NCBI RefSeq assembly: GCF_019689535.1 | Contig: NZ_JADGHH010000002.1 | Span: forward strand, 1-50,852 | Reading direction: 5' to 3' | Length of the DNA: 50,852 nt | Origin: Pigmentiphaga sp. | Lineage (GTDB): Bacteria > Pseudomonadota > Gammaproteobacteria > Burkholderiales > Burkholderiaceae_B | Shown here: positions 34,412 to 44,125 of the stretch, in pieces | Numbering within the stretch: the stretch's first letter is position 1 | How the letters are laid out: every line of letters begins with the position of its first letter | Made by a program: the position numbers and the translations under genes | Notes under the pieces: generated by a model | What the model was told of the DNA's origin: nothing | Seen by the model: the letters and a program-made list of their open reading frames with translations, nothing else | Database searches by the model: none

Positions 34412-34481
34412 TACCTTCCCCCAGGGCACCGACAGGGCGCCGGCTTTTGGGCATGTTACGCACAACGGCGCGTCTGCCCAA

Positions 34482-34497
34482 TACCATATCCATGGTA
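34482..34497. promoter_or_regulatory. 7-2-7 palindrome, possible NarL-class operator
   Basis: TACCATA-TC-CATGGTA: two inverted heptamers separated by two bases, the geometry used by NarL-type regulators (the NarL heptamer consensus is TACYYMT). Flanking bases extend the match to AATACCAT/ATGGTATT. It lies between the divergent sulfatase operon and the NarL-type regulator gene, so it may serve both. Confidence 0.45.
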
Positions 34498-34596
34498 TTT
34501 ATCGTGCGCACCGCTCTGCGATACTGTGTTCAACTGAAAAAGTGCACTCGACGTAACCCCAGGTGGCGATGCGCAGAGTGCGGCAGGAGATCCAAG

Positions 34597-35265
34597 ATGA
34601 CCACGGGTGCACTCAGAATTCTTCTGGCAGAAGACGACGACCCCATACGCGAACGACTCGCCCGCATCATCGGCAATTGGCCCGAAGCGCAACTCTGCGC
34701 CGCCTGCCCCAACCTAGAGGAAACTCTGATCGCCATCGGGGCCAATGACATCGACCTGCTGATCACGGACATCAACCTTCCTGACGGCAGCGGCATCGAC
34801 GCCATCCGCTACCTGGCCAAACGCCGCCCCAAGGCCGAAGCCATGGTCATCTCAGTGCTGGCCGACGAACGCTCCGTCCTCGACGCCATCGAAGCCGGCG
34901 CGTCGGGCTATCTGCTCAAAGATGCCGACTCCATCGACCTGGTCGACGCGATCAAGGACGTCATGGCCGGACGCTCGCCCATTTCCTCGCGCATCGCCCG
35001 CGTGCTGGTGCGCCGGCTATCCGAACTCGGGCACGCGCCCGAACATCCCGAGGCGGCCAAACCCAAGCCTTCGCTGACCGATCGCGAAATGGACATCCTA
35101 TGGGGCATCGCGAAGGGCTTCACCTACGGCGAGCTGGCCGACAAGCTCGCCATTTCGCGACAAACGGTGCCGGTCCACATTCGGAACATATACCGCAAGC
35201 TCCAAGCCAGCAATCGCTCCGAAGCGGTCTTCGAAGCGGCACGGCTCGGGCTCATTAAGCTGTAA
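34597..35265 (+). CDS. NarL/LuxR-family response regulator
   Basis: This 222-residue regulator has a receiver domain (about 5-120; acidic pair EDDD, phospho-acceptor in LLITDINLPDGSG, T/S at VISVLADE, lysine in GYLLKDAD) and a C-terminal LuxR helix-turn-helix (about 155-218; SLTDREMDILWGIAKGFTYGELADKLAISRQTVPVHIRNIYRKL). The kinase gene overlaps its stop codon (TAATG). I preferred the ATG at 34597, preceded by GGAGA, over upstream starts. The divergent sulfatase operon is the most likely target. Confidence 0.92.
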   Translation: MTTGALRILLAEDDDPIRERLARIIGNWPEAQLCAACPNLEETLIAIGANDIDLLITDINLPDGSGIDAIRYLAKRRPKAEAMVISVLADERSVLDAIEAGASGYLLKDADSIDLVDAIKDVMAGRSPISSRIARVLVRRLSELGHAPEHPEAAKPKPSLTDREMDILWGIAKGFTYGELADKLAISRQTVPVHIRNIYRKLQASNRSEAVFEAARLGLIKL

Positions 35266-37118
35266 TGGCCGCGGGCGGGCGTCCCCTAGGCCGCCGGGGC
35301 AAGGCGATCGCCTGGATCGCCTTGGTCACGCTGACGATCGCGATCGGCTTGCTTCCCTATCTCATTCATGTCGGGGCACCTACGGATGGCCTGACGCTGG
35401 CGACGGCCCGCTTCATCCAAACAGGTGAAAACACGGAACGCGTCGTCTCGCTCCCGCACCGCTGGACACCGGAAAACCTGTTCGAACTGACCACCGGCAC
35501 CTACCGGCTCGCATTCCGCCTGGAAACCGTCCCTGACGAACCGCTGTTCATTTTCATTCCGGCGGCGCGCCACCAGGTCGAAACCTGGGTGAACGGCCAG
35601 CGCGCGGACCCCGTGCCCGACACCGCATGGCCCACGCCGACCAGCGGCTACTCCTTCCTCGCCCGCATTCCCCGCGGCACGCTGCATGCGGGCGACAATG
35701 CGCTCGTAGTTCGCCAGACGCGCAAGGTGGGCTGGCTACCCGGCCGGTTGTCGGAGGTGAGCATTGGAACGGCGGACCAGGTCATGCCGGCCTATCGCCT
35801 GTCGGATTTCCTGATCGAGGAAATCCGCGCGATGACCTTCGCATTGCACATCGCGCTGACCATAGGCATTGCGACCATCTGGATCACCCGCCGCCACGAT
35901 GCGGTGTTCGGGTGGCTGGCCACGCTTTCCGTGACCAGCATCCTGGTCGTCCTGACGCAGGCGCCGCAGCACGCGCTCGGCCCCGTCGATCAGTTCCGCT
36001 CCATCGCTCTGACGCCCGCCGTGGGCCTGATGGCGATAGGCATGGCCCTCGCCATCGCGGGCCTGCCGCGGCCGAAATGGCTGGTCCCGGCCGTCGTGCT
36101 CCTTCCCCTCGCCCTCCTGCTGCTCGGGCAAACCGGGACGGTCCCGTTCGCCATTGTCGGACTCGTGAGCGCTTGTTTCCTGGCCGCCGCATACTTCGTC
36201 GCAAGCGCCATCCTGGCCCATCGATTCGCGCGCGAGGAAAACTGGGACGCCGCCATCATGATGGGGCCGTGCGCCCTGACCGGCTGGTTCGCGCTGCACG
36301 ACGTGCTCGTCGTGACCGGCATCCACGACGCCCCCTTCCTGCACGCCCCCTACGCGCGCACCCTCCTGCTGCTCGCCATCACGGTGGTACTGATGGGCCG
36401 CCTCGCGCGCAGCCTGAACAGCCTCGACAACGCGAACGAGACGCTACGGCAGCAGCTCGCAGCCCAGGAATGGGAGCTGGTGCTGATGCACGAGAAAGAA
36501 AAGATCCACGCCAACCGCATGGTGCGCGAAGAAGAGCGCCGGCGCCTGATGCGCGACCTGCACGACGGCATGAGCGGCCATCTCGTGACCATCATCGCGC
36601 TCGCCGAACGCGAGGGCGAACGCGGCAAAGACATCGAACAGGCTGCGCGGGCCGCGCTTGACGACCTCAGGCTGGTGGTGCATTCCCTCGATCTTGGCGA
36701 CGGCGACCTGGGCGTGGCGCTCGCCGCCTTCCGCGAGCGGCTCGAACCGCAAATGCGCCGGCTGGGCATCGATTTGCATTGGTCGACCGAGAAACTGCCG
36801 GCCGTCACCGGAGTCACGCCGCAGAACGCCCTTTCCGTGCTGCGCATCCTGCAGGAGGCAGTCACCAACGCGATCCGCCACGGTGCTGCCCGCAAGCTAT
36901 CCATACAGGGACAAACCGCCCCGGACGGGCAAGCCCTGCTTTGCGTCTTCAACGACGTCCACGGCACCGCCCTGCAAGACCGCAGCAACATCGGCAACGG
37001 TCTGCGCAACATGCACCGCCGCGCCCGCGAGCTCGGTGGACACATCGAATTCCTGGTGACGGAAAACGCAGCGACGCTGCGGCTGTCTTTCCCCCCGCAT
37101 CTGCCCGGGCTACAGTAA
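35265..37118 (+). CDS. NarL-type sensor histidine kinase with 7TMR-like membrane sensor
   Basis: This is a 617-residue kinase. TM1 (about 13-33) is followed by an extracytoplasmic beta-rich domain (about 40-175; FRLETVPDEPLFIFIPAARHQVETWVNG) and about seven TM helices (about 190-385), as in 7TMR-DISM sensors. A coiled coil (about 385-420) leads to HisKA_3 with EERRRLMRDLHDGMSGH (the histidine of DLHD is phosphorylated), and a HATPase with LRILQEAVTNAIRHGAA and NIGNGLRNMHRRA. It pairs with the overlapping response regulator. The extracellular domain resembles carbohydrate-binding-like sensors, which would suit control of sulfatases, but the ligand is not known. Confidence 0.9.
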   Translation: MAAGGRPLGRRGKAIAWIALVTLTIAIGLLPYLIHVGAPTDGLTLATARFIQTGENTERVVSLPHRWTPENLFELTTGTYRLAFRLETVPDEPLFIFIPAARHQVETWVNGQRADPVPDTAWPTPTSGYSFLARIPRGTLHAGDNALVVRQTRKVGWLPGRLSEVSIGTADQVMPAYRLSDFLIEEIRAMTFALHIALTIGIATIWITRRHDAVFGWLATLSVTSILVVLTQAPQHALGPVDQFRSIALTPAVGLMAIGMALAIAGLPRPKWLVPAVVLLPLALLLLGQTGTVPFAIVGLVSACFLAAAYFVASAILAHRFAREENWDAAIMMGPCALTGWFALHDVLVVTGIHDAPFLHAPYARTLLLLAITVVLMGRLARSLNSLDNANETLRQQLAAQEWELVLMHEKEKIHANRMVREEERRRLMRDLHDGMSGHLVTIIALAEREGERGKDIEQAARAALDDLRLVVHSLDLGDGDLGVALAAFRERLEPQMRRLGIDLHWSTEKLPAVTGVTPQNALSVLRILQEAVTNAIRHGAARKLSIQGQTAPDGQALLCVFNDVHGTALQDRSNIGNGLRNMHRRARELGGHIEFLVTENAATLRLSFPPHLPGLQ

Positions 37119-37189
37119 ATTGCAGGTCGCCATGCCCGTCCCTCCCGCTCCCGCGGGGGTAGCGAAACCAGGAAAGCGGGCAGCAAATG

Positions 37190-37218
37190 AAAAAGGGCCC
37201 AACCGTGGTTGGGCCCTT
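37190..37218 (-). terminator. Terminator of the tRNA gene
   Basis: AAGGGCCCAACC and GGTTGGGCCCTT form a 12-bp perfect inverted repeat with a 2-nt spacer. On the minus strand it is followed by TTTTT. It lies 9 bp beyond the tRNA 3' end, and could also end the kinase transcript from the other side. Confidence 0.85.
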
Positions 37219-37226
37219 GCGTATCC

Positions 37227-37303
37227 TGGTGGCGCATCCCTGATTCGAACAGGGGACCTGCGGATTATGATTCCGTCGCTCTAACCGGCTGAGCTAATGC
37301 GCC
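37227..37303 (-). tRNA. tRNA-Met (anticodon CAT), CCA encoded
   Basis: This 77-nt cloverleaf has acceptor stem GGCGCAT/ATGCGCC, discriminator A, an encoded CCA, D arm TTAGCTCAGCCGGTTAGAGC, anticodon loop ATCATAA with anticodon CAT, and T arm CCCTGTTCGAATCAGGG. It is most likely the elongator tRNA-Met. The anticodon CAT is also used by the lysidine-modified tRNA-Ile, which I cannot fully exclude. It lacks the unpaired first base typical of initiator tRNA. Confidence 0.93.
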
Positions 37304-37364
37304 AAAAGCTAAGACCGCGATTATATAGTGTTCCCGGGCTGCGCGCAAATGGCTTTGCATCGCG

Positions 37365-37398
37365 AAAAAAAAGGGCCCGACAGCATTGCCGTCGGGCC
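37365..37398 (-). terminator. Orphan minus-strand terminator upstream of the tRNA
   Basis: GGCCCGAC (37374-37381) and GTCGGGCC (37391-37398) form an 8-bp stem, followed on the minus strand by eight T (37372-37365). No protein gene on this strand lies upstream: the next gene, miaB, is on the other strand. It therefore points to an unannotated transcript. Confidence 0.8.
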
Positions 37399-37560
37399 GA
37401 CAGGGAGCACACAATGCCGCGCCTCAAAAGCTCGCGGGGGAAGCGCGGTATCGGTGTCGGATGAACCGCTCTGCCAGGCGTCGGGAGCTGCGGTCTCACC
37501 GATGCCCTTTGCGGCAAAGCAATCACCTGAGCCGTCAGTCTAGCCCCTACCCACTGACAG
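37365..37560 (-). ncRNA. Candidate small RNA ending at the orphan terminator
   Basis: The intergenic stretch between the tRNA and miaB is about 370 bp, with no credible protein frame and a strong minus-strand terminator. This fits a small RNA of up to about 200 nt. I compared it by eye with 6S, 4.5S, tmRNA, RNase P and common riboswitch consensus elements and saw no match. The 5' end is not defined. Confidence 0.35.
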
Positions 37561-37677
37561 AGACCTGAACGGGTGTACCCCGCCTGCCGCGCCGGGCAGC
37601 CACCCGCGTAACCCTCTGATAAAATGCCATATTCCGCATTTGTGCCCGCGGGCTATAACCCCGTCACGGCAATCGAG

Positions 37678-39051
37678 ATGACCCAAGCCACTCCCCGCAA
37701 ACTATACATCCGCACGTTCGGCTGCCAAATGAACGAGTACGACTCGGACAAAATGGTAGACGTGCTGAACGCCGACCAGCCGTTGGAACTCACGGACCGG
37801 CCGGAAGACGCGGACATCATTCTCTTCAACACCTGTTCGGTGCGCGAAAAGGCGCAGGAGAAAGTTTTCTCCGACCTCGGCCGCGCCAAGATGCTCAAGC
37901 GCGAAAAGCCGGACCTGGTGATCGGCGTGGGCGGCTGCGTCGCCAGCCAGGAAGGCGAGGCCATCGTGGCGCGTGCACCGTATGTCGACGTGGTGTTCGG
38001 GCCGCAAACGCTGCACCGGCTGCCCGAACTGATCGCCAAGCGGCGCGCGTCCGGCACGCCGCAGGTAGACATCAGCTTCCCCGAAATTGAAAAGTTCGAC
38101 CACCTGCCGCCCGCCCGGGTGGAAGGTGCGACGGCCTTCGTCTCCATCATGGAAGGCTGCAGCAAGTACTGCAGCTTCTGCGTCGTGCCGTACACGCGCG
38201 GCGAGGAAGTCTCCCGGCCGTTCGAGGACGTGCTCACCGAGATCGCCGACCTGGCCGACCAAGGCGTCAAGGAAGTCACGCTGCTCGGGCAGAACGTGAA
38301 CGCCTACCGGGGCAAGATGGGCGACACCGACGAAATCGCCGATTTCGCGCTGCTGCTGGAATATGTACACGACATCCCCGGCATCGAGCGCATCCGCTAT
38401 ACGACCTCGCATCCGAAGGAAATGACGCCCCGGCTGATCGAGGCCTACGCCCGCCTGCCCAAGCTCGTGTCCTTCCTGCACCTGCCGGTGCAATCGGGCA
38501 GCGACCGTATCCTGATGGCGATGAAGCGCGGCTACACGGCGCTCGAGTTCAAGTCCATCGTGCGCAAGCTGCGCGCCGCACGCCCCGGGTTGACGCTGTC
38601 TTCGGACTTCATCGTCGGCTTCCCCGGAGAAACCGAGGAAGACTTCGAGAAAACCATGCGATTGATCGACGACGTAGGCTTCGACACGGCGTTCTCGTTC
38701 GTTTATTCGCGCCGTCCGGGTACGCCGGCGGCGGACCTGCAAGACGATACGCCGCAAACGGTCAAGCTGGCCCGCCTGCAGCGCCTGCAGGCGCGGATCA
38801 ATGAGCAGGCGGCCGCCATCAGCGAAAGCATGGTGGGCACCACGCAGCGCATCATCGTCGAAGGCCCCTCGCGCAAGAACCCCGAGGAGCTCATGGGCCG
38901 CACTGAAAACAACCGCATCGTGAACTTCCCGGCGCCGCCGCGGCTCATCGGCCAGATGATCGACGTGCGCATTACTGCGGCGCTGCCGCACACGCTGCGC
39001 GGCGAAGTGGTCACTCGCGAAACCGACGCGACCGAGGCTTTGTCCGCATGA
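37678..39051 (+). CDS. miaB: MiaB, tRNA-2-methylthio-N6-dimethylallyladenosine synthase
   Basis: This is a 457-residue radical-SAM methylthiotransferase that adds the 2-methylthio group at A37 of UNN-decoding tRNAs. The N-terminal UPF0004 domain has three cluster cysteines ([27 protein letters not shown]). The radical-SAM motif is [16 protein letters not shown] (CxxxCxxC), and a C-terminal TRAM domain follows (about 385-450). I chose the ATG at 37678, which starts [19 protein letters not shown]; an upstream ATG at 37624 would add 18 residues with no family match. It overlaps phoH by four bases and heads the housekeeping operon. Confidence 0.96.
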   Translation: MTQATPRKLYIRTFGCQMNEYDSDKMVDVLNADQPLELTDRPEDADIILFNTCSVREKAQEKVFSDLGRAKMLKREKPDLVIGVGGCVASQEGEAIVARAPYVDVVFGPQTLHRLPELIAKRRASGTPQVDISFPEIEKFDHLPPARVEGATAFVSIMEGCSKYCSFCVVPYTRGEEVSRPFEDVLTEIADLADQGVKEVTLLGQNVNAYRGKMGDTDEIADFALLLEYVHDIPGIERIRYTTSHPKEMTPRLIEAYARLPKLVSFLHLPVQSGSDRILMAMKRGYTALEFKSIVRKLRAARPGLTLSSDFIVGFPGETEEDFEKTMRLIDDVGFDTAFSFVYSRRPGTPAADLQDDTPQTVKLARLQRLQARINEQAAAISESMVGTTQRIIVEGPSRKNPEELMGRTENNRIVNFPAPPRLIGQMIDVRITAALPHTLRGEVVTRETDATEALSA

Positions 39052-40067
39052 CGGCAGCACCCTCCCGCGGCGCTCACCGCCGCCCCGCGCCGGTCGTCGT
39101 TTCCCTGGGGGACGACAACACCCGGCTGTCGAACCTGTGCGGCCCGCTCGACGAAAACCTGCGCCAGCTGGCGACGGCCTACGGGGTCGAGCTGGCGCGC
39201 CGCGGCCACCGGATCACCCTGGAAGGCGAGCGCGCCGACGCCGCATCGGCAGCGCTGCAATACCTCTACGAGCACGCCGACCACCCTTTGTCGGTCGACG
39301 AGCTGCAGTTGAACCTCGTGGAACTGGGCGCCATGACCGCCGCCCACGACGCGGACGAAGAAACGCCGCCCCAAGGAGCACCCGGCGAGACGGAAGTGGT
39401 GTTGCGCCTGCCCCGCCGGCAGGACTTGCGAGGCCGCACCCCGCGCCAGCGCGACTACCTGCGTAACATCCTGGCGCACGACATTACCTTCGGCATGGGG
39501 CCCGCCGGCACGGGCAAGACCTACTTGGCCGTCGCGTGCGCCATCGACGCGCTGGAACGGGAATCGGTGCGACGCATCGTGCTTACCCGGCCCGCAGTCG
39601 AGGCGGGCGAGCGGCTGGGCTTTTTGCCCGGAGACCTCACCCAGAAGGTCGATCCCTACCTGCGACCGCTCTACGATGCGCTGTACGACCTGCTCGGCTT
39701 CGAGCGGGTCACCAAGCTGTTCGAGAAGCAGACCATAGAAATCGCGCCGCTGGCCTACATGCGGGGGCGAACGCTCAACCATGCCTTCGTCATCCTCGAC
39801 GAGGCGCAGAACACGACGCCGGAACAGATGAAGATGTTCCTGACGCGCATCGGATTCGGCAGCAAAGCGGTCATTACGGGCGACCCGTCGCAGGTGGACC
39901 TGCCCAAGGGCCAGCGCAGCGGCCTACTCGACGCCGCGCAAATCCTGGCTTCGGTCCAAGGCATTTCGTTTACGCAGTTCACCAGCGGGGACGTGGTACG
40001 CCATCCCCTGGTGGCGCGCATCGTCGACGCCTACGAAAAGCATGCCAAGACGTCCCAGGACGGCTGA
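39048..40067 (+). CDS. ybeZ: PhoH-like ATPase (YbeZ)
   Basis: This 339-residue PhoH-family P-loop ATPase has Walker [13 protein letters not shown], Walker [12 protein letters not shown], and the family segments [37 protein letters not shown] and [15 protein letters not shown]. YbeZ works with YbeY in RNA metabolism. It sits between miaB and ybeY with overlapping ends, the conserved order in proteobacteria. Confidence 0.94.
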   Translation: MTAAPSRGAHRRPAPVVVSLGDDNTRLSNLCGPLDENLRQLATAYGVELARRGHRITLEGERADAASAALQYLYEHADHPLSVDELQLNLVELGAMTAAHDADEETPPQGAPGETEVVLRLPRRQDLRGRTPRQRDYLRNILAHDITFGMGPAGTGKTYLAVACAIDALERESVRRIVLTRPAVEAGERLGFLPGDLTQKVDPYLRPLYDALYDLLGFERVTKLFEKQTIEIAPLAYMRGRTLNHAFVILDEAQNTTPEQMKMFLTRIGFGSKAVITGDPSQVDLPKGQRSGLLDAAQILASVQGISFTQFTSGDVVRHPLVARIVDAYEKHAKTSQDG

Positions 40068-40539
40068 AGCGACCGCCGTGCCGACGCTTTCCCTCGCAGT
40101 GCAATATGGCAAAGAGGAGCCGCGCCTGCCGCGCTGGCGCCTGCGGCGCTGGGTCGCCCAGACGCTGCGCGCGCCCGAGCTGGCCGGCATCCCGGGCGTC
40201 GCCTTGACGCTCCGCCTGGTCGGGGCTGCCGAAGGCCGCCGCCTGAACCGCGATTTCCGCCAGCGGGACTACGCCACCAACGTGCTGACCTTCGAATACG
40301 GCCCGGGGCCGGACGGGGTGGTCGGCGGCGACATCGTACTGTGCGTGCCGGTGCTGGCAGCTGAAGCCAAGGCCCAGAAAAAGCCGTTTTTGCATCACGC
40401 CGCCCACCTGGTCGTGCACGGCGTCCTGCACTCCCTGGGCTACGACCACCTGAACGAACGCGACGCCCGGCGCATGGAGGCGCTGGAGACCCGCATCCTG
40501 GCTACGATGGCCATCCCCGACCCGTATCAGGTATCCTAA
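40042..40539 (+). CDS. ybeY: YbeY, endoribonuclease for rRNA maturation
   Basis: This is a 165-residue zinc-dependent endoribonuclease. The metal site HGVLHSLGYDH (HxxxHxxxxxH) is intact, preceded by FRQRDYATNVLTFEY, the family hallmark. It processes the 16S rRNA 3' end and takes part in ribosome quality control. The start is uncertain: ATG at 40042 overlaps ybeZ by 26 bases, while GTG at 40078 gives a protein 12 residues shorter, closer to the usual N-terminus. Confidence 0.94.
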   Translation: MPRRPRTAEATAVPTLSLAVQYGKEEPRLPRWRLRRWVAQTLRAPELAGIPGVALTLRLVGAAEGRRLNRDFRQRDYATNVLTFEYGPGPDGVVGGDIVLCVPVLAAEAKAQKKPFLHHAAHLVVHGVLHSLGYDHLNERDARRMEALETRILATMAIPDPYQVS

Positions 40540-40565
40540 ACTTTTCCAACTGTCCTCCCAGGACG

Positions 40566-41465
40566 ATGTCAGATACATCCCCTAGTCCGGCGTACGCCCA
40601 GCGTACGCCCAAGCACACACCCAAGACCTTCTTCGAGCGCCTTTCAGCGCTGATCCACCGCGAACCGGAAGACCGCGAGGATCTCAAGGCCGTGCTCGAG
40701 GCGGCCTACGGCCGCGACCTGCTCGATGCCGAGGCCTTGTCCATGATCGAGGGCGTGCTGGCCGTGTCCGAACTCACGGCCGGCGACATCATGATCCCCC
40801 GCTCGCGCATGGACATGCTCGAGGTGTCGCAGCCCATCGACGCCCTGCTTCCGACCATCATCGAAACTGCCCATTCGCGCTTCCCGGTCTACGAGGACAC
40901 CCGGGACAACGTGATCGGCATCCTGCTGGCCAAGGACCTCCTGCGCTACATGGTGGATCGCGAGCTGGACCTGCGCACGCTCCTGCGCCCGGCAGTCTTC
41001 ATTCCGGAGTCCAAGCGCCTGAACGTCCTGTTGCGCGAATTCCGCAGCAACCGGAACCACATCGCCATCGTGGTCGACGAGCACGGGGGCACGGCGGGCC
41101 TCATTACCATCGAAGACGTGCTGGAGCAGATCGTCGGCGAAATCGAGGACGAGTTCGACGATGCCGCCGTGGAGCAGTCCATCTTCCCGGACGGCAAGAA
41201 TCGCTGGCGCGTCGTCGCGCTGACCAGCATCCGGCGCTTCAACGAAACTTTCGGCTCGTCGCTGGACGACGACGAGTACGACACGGTCGGAGGCTGGCTG
41301 GCTGGCACCTTGGGCCGCATTCCGCGGCGCGGAGACCGCATCGAGCGCGACGACCTGCGCATCGAGGTCATCCGCGCCGATGCGCGCCGCGCCCTGTGGC
41401 TGCGCGTGTCGCGGCTGACGCCCGGCTCGGCGCCCTCGTCCGCCGTGATGTCCAACCCAGGCTGA
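40566..41465 (+). CDS. corC: CorC/YbeX, CBS-domain protein
   Basis: This 299-residue protein has an N-terminal helix region (LIHREPEDREDLKAVLEAAYGRDLLDAEALSMIEGVL), paired CBS domains (about 65-195; DIMIPRSRMDML, VVDEHGGTAGLITIEDVLEQIVGEIEDEFD) and a C-terminal CorC_HlyC domain (about 210-290). It lacks the DUF21 membrane domain, as expected for the short CorC/YbeX type. It is linked to magnesium/cobalt efflux and, in this operon, to ribosome function. Confidence 0.93.
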   Translation: MSDTSPSPAYAQRTPKHTPKTFFERLSALIHREPEDREDLKAVLEAAYGRDLLDAEALSMIEGVLAVSELTAGDIMIPRSRMDMLEVSQPIDALLPTIIETAHSRFPVYEDTRDNVIGILLAKDLLRYMVDRELDLRTLLRPAVFIPESKRLNVLLREFRSNRNHIAIVVDEHGGTAGLITIEDVLEQIVGEIEDEFDDAAVEQSIFPDGKNRWRVVALTSIRRFNETFGSSLDDDEYDTVGGWLAGTLGRIPRRGDRIERDDLRIEVIRADARRALWLRVSRLTPGSAPSSAVMSNPG

Positions 41466-41473
41466 ATCGACCC

Positions 41474-43111
41474 GTGTCCATCCCTCACGCCGCGCTGGCC
41501 GGTGCGCTGATTCTTGGCATGCTGCATGGGCTGGCCTTCGCGCCAGCCCCCTTCCCCGCTTGGTCCCTGCCCATGCTCCAATTGGCCGCCTTCGGCGCCC
41601 TGAGCCGGCTGGCATGGCGCGCCCCGTCGGCAGGAAGAGCGGCCTGGATCGGCGCGCTGTTCGGCGCCGGCACCTTCGCGGTCGGCATTTCCTGGATCTA
41701 CGTCAGCCTGCACGTCTACGCCTACATGGCCGCCCCCCTCGCGGCGCTGGGGGTCGGCCTGCTGGCGGCCTACCTGTCCCTCTACCCTGCCCTGGCCACC
41801 GGCTTGGCGTGGTGGCTGAGCCGCCGGCCGAACGGTCGCGATTCCCGTGGCGCCGCATCGGGGCTCGTCTACGTGCTTGCGCTCGCCGCCTGCTGGAGCG
41901 GCGCGGAATGGCTGCGCGGCGTGCTCTTCACCGGATTCCCCTGGCTCAACATCGGTTACGCCCACGTGGACGGTCCGCTGCACGGCTGGGCGCCCCTGCT
42001 CGGCGTCTACGGCGTCGCGTTTGCGGCCGCCCTGACGGCGACCGGGCTGGCCTGGATCGCAGCCGCAGCGTGGCGGCGCAAGGAACCCGGCCGGCGCGGC
42101 GCCGCCCTGCGCGCCGGCTGGCCCGCCCTGGCAGCCGCGGCAGGCGCCTTGGCAATCGGAATCGCCGGGGGGGCCTGGACCTGGGTGCAGCCTTACGGCC
42201 CGGCGCTGGACGTGCGCCTGGTGCAAGCCAACATCCCACTCTCAGACAAATTCGACCCTGCCCGCATCTGGCATGGCATGGACACGCACCGGGGCCTGGC
42301 CATGCTTCCCAGGGCCGACGGCCGTTCCGCCGCCCTCACGCTGCTGCCCGAGACGGCGGTGCCGGTTTTCCAGGACCAACTCACGGCCGAAGCCTGGCAA
42401 GAGTGGGTGGACAGCGCCGGCGTACAGGGCGGCACCTTCGTGCTGGGCGTCGCCATGCGCGACATCCATCCCGACCGCGACCGCTATTACAACAGCGTCA
42501 TTTCGCTAGACGGCACCACGGCCCCCGAGCGACTGGTCAACGGACAGGTCGACCGACGCTACGACAAACGGCACCTAGTGCCGTTCGGGGAGTTCATCCC
42601 GCCCGGCTTCCGCTGGTTCGTCGACGAAATGGTCATGCCGCTGGGCGATTTCGACCGGGGCGCACCGCGCCAGAAGCCCTTCGACATAGGCGGCCAGCAC
42701 ATCGCCCTGAACATCTGCTACGAGGACGTTTTCGGCGAGGAACTCCTGCCCGCGATACGTCCCGGCCCGTCCGACCCCGGCGCCACCATCCTCGCCAACA
42801 TCAGCAACCTGGCGTGGTTCGGAGACTCCCTCGCCTTGCCGCAGCACCTGCAGATGTCCCGCATGCGCGTGCGCGAAACCGGCAGGCCCCTGCTGCGGGC
42901 GACCAACACGGGCATGACCGCCGCGGTGGACGCCCAGGCCCGGATCGTGGGCCAACTCGAGCCGCATACCGCGGGCGTACTCGACATCACGGTCCAGGGA
43001 ACGACGGGCCTGACGCCCTACGTCCGCACGGGCAATGCGCCCATCCTGGTCCTCGTGGCCGCCCTGCTGGCCGGACTGGCCTGGCTGCGGCGTGCATCCG
43101 CGCGGGAATGA
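41474..43111 (+). CDS. lnt: Lnt, apolipoprotein N-acyltransferase
   Basis: This 545-residue inner-membrane enzyme transfers a third acyl chain to the N-terminal cysteine of lipoproteins. About seven TM helices lie in residues 5-230, followed by a periplasmic nitrilase domain with the Glu-Lys-Cys triad: Glu in LLPETAVP, Lys in YDKRHLVPFGEFIP and Cys in LNICYEDVFGEE. A last TM helix is near 515-535. I chose the GTG at 41474 (MSIPHAALAGALILG), directly after corC, over an upstream frame that overlaps it. Confidence 0.94.
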   Translation: MSIPHAALAGALILGMLHGLAFAPAPFPAWSLPMLQLAAFGALSRLAWRAPSAGRAAWIGALFGAGTFAVGISWIYVSLHVYAYMAAPLAALGVGLLAAYLSLYPALATGLAWWLSRRPNGRDSRGAASGLVYVLALAACWSGAEWLRGVLFTGFPWLNIGYAHVDGPLHGWAPLLGVYGVAFAAALTATGLAWIAAAAWRRKEPGRRGAALRAGWPALAAAAGALAIGIAGGAWTWVQPYGPALDVRLVQANIPLSDKFDPARIWHGMDTHRGLAMLPRADGRSAALTLLPETAVPVFQDQLTAEAWQEWVDSAGVQGGTFVLGVAMRDIHPDRDRYYNSVISLDGTTAPERLVNGQVDRRYDKRHLVPFGEFIPPGFRWFVDEMVMPLGDFDRGAPRQKPFDIGGQHIALNICYEDVFGEELLPAIRPGPSDPGATILANISNLAWFGDSLALPQHLQMSRMRVRETGRPLLRATNTGMTAAVDAQARIVGQLEPHTAGVLDITVQGTTGLTPYVRTGNAPILVLVAALLAGLAWLRRASARE

Positions 43112-43225
43112 CCACCTTTGCGCCCACCGGGCGCGCCCGGTGCGGCGCGCTTTTCGCGCGGGCCAGTTAAAATCCCTGGTTTGGCCGGGCCGATGGCCGC
43201 ACGCGGCCGCATTGATTCCAAGACC

Positions 43226-44125
43226 ATGCTGACATTTCAACAGATCATCCTCCGACTCCAGGAGTACTGGAGCCAGCAAGGCTGCGCCCTGCTGCAGCCC
43301 TACGACATGGAAGTCGGCGCCGGCACCTCGCACACCGCCACGTTCCTGAGGGCCCTGGGGCCCGAACCCTGGCGCGCCGCCTACGTCCAGCCCTCGCGCC
43401 GCCCCAAGGACGGCCGCTACGGCGAGAACCCCAACCGCCTGCAGCACTATTACCAGTACCAGGTGGTGCTCAAGCCCTCGCCGCCTAACATCCTGGACCT
43501 CTACATCGGCTCGCTGGAGGCACTGGGCATCGACCCCAAGGAACACGACATCCGTTTCGTGGAAGACGACTGGGAGAATCCCACGCTGGGCGCGTGGGGC
43601 CTGGGCTGGGAAGTCTGGCTCAACGGCATGGAAGTGACGCAATTCACCTACTTCCAACAAGTCGGCGGCATCGATTGCAAGCCCATCATGGGCGAGATTA
43701 CCTACGGCCTGGAGCGCCTCGCCATGTACCTGCAGGGCGTGGAAAGCGTCTACGACCTCGTGTGGACGCAAGCGCCCGACGGTACGCGCGTGACGTACGG
43801 CGATGTCTACCACCAGAACGAAGTGGAACAGTCCAGCTACAACTTCGAGCACTCTTCGCCCGAGATCCTGTTCCGCCACTTCAACGACTACGAAGCCCAG
43901 GCCAAGCGGCTGGTTGAGGTGCCGCTCGCGCTGCCGGCCTATGAGATGGTGTTGAAGGCCGCGCACACGTTCAACCTACTGGATGCCCGCGGCGCCATCA
44001 GCGTCACCGAACGGGCCGCCTACATCGGCCGCATCCGCAACCTGTCGCGCGCCATCGCGCAGGCTTACTACGACTCACGAGAACGACTGGGCTTTCCCAT
44101 GCTTGCACGCAAGGAGGCCGCGTAA
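43226..44125 (+). CDS. glyQ: Glycyl-tRNA synthetase alpha subunit
   Basis: This is the 299-residue catalytic subunit of the heterotetrameric bacterial GlyRS. It opens [45 protein letters not shown] and contains [40 protein letters not shown] and [15 protein letters not shown], all class II core segments. The ATG at 43226 is the canonical start; a longer frame exists but lacks homology. Its stop overlaps the glyS start. Confidence 0.97.
   Translation: MLTFQQIILRLQEYWSQQGCALLQPYDMEVGAGTSHTATFLRALGPEPWRAAYVQPSRRPKDGRYGENPNRLQHYYQYQVVLKPSPPNILDLYIGSLEALGIDPKEHDIRFVEDDWENPTLGAWGLGWEVWLNGMEVTQFTYFQQVGGIDCKPIMGEITYGLERLAMYLQGVESVYDLVWTQAPDGTRVTYGDVYHQNEVEQSSYNFEHSSPEILFRHFNDYEAQAKRLVEVPLALPAYEMVLKAAHTFNLLDARGAISVTERAAYIGRIRNLSRAIAQAYYDSRERLGFPMLARKEAA

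Noticed and set aside
37365-37560. 6S RNA or a known riboswitch between tRNA-Met and miaB
   Set aside because: No characteristic central bulge or conserved core of 6S, TPP, FMN, glycine, cobalamin or SAH classes could be read. It is kept only as a generic small-RNA candidate.
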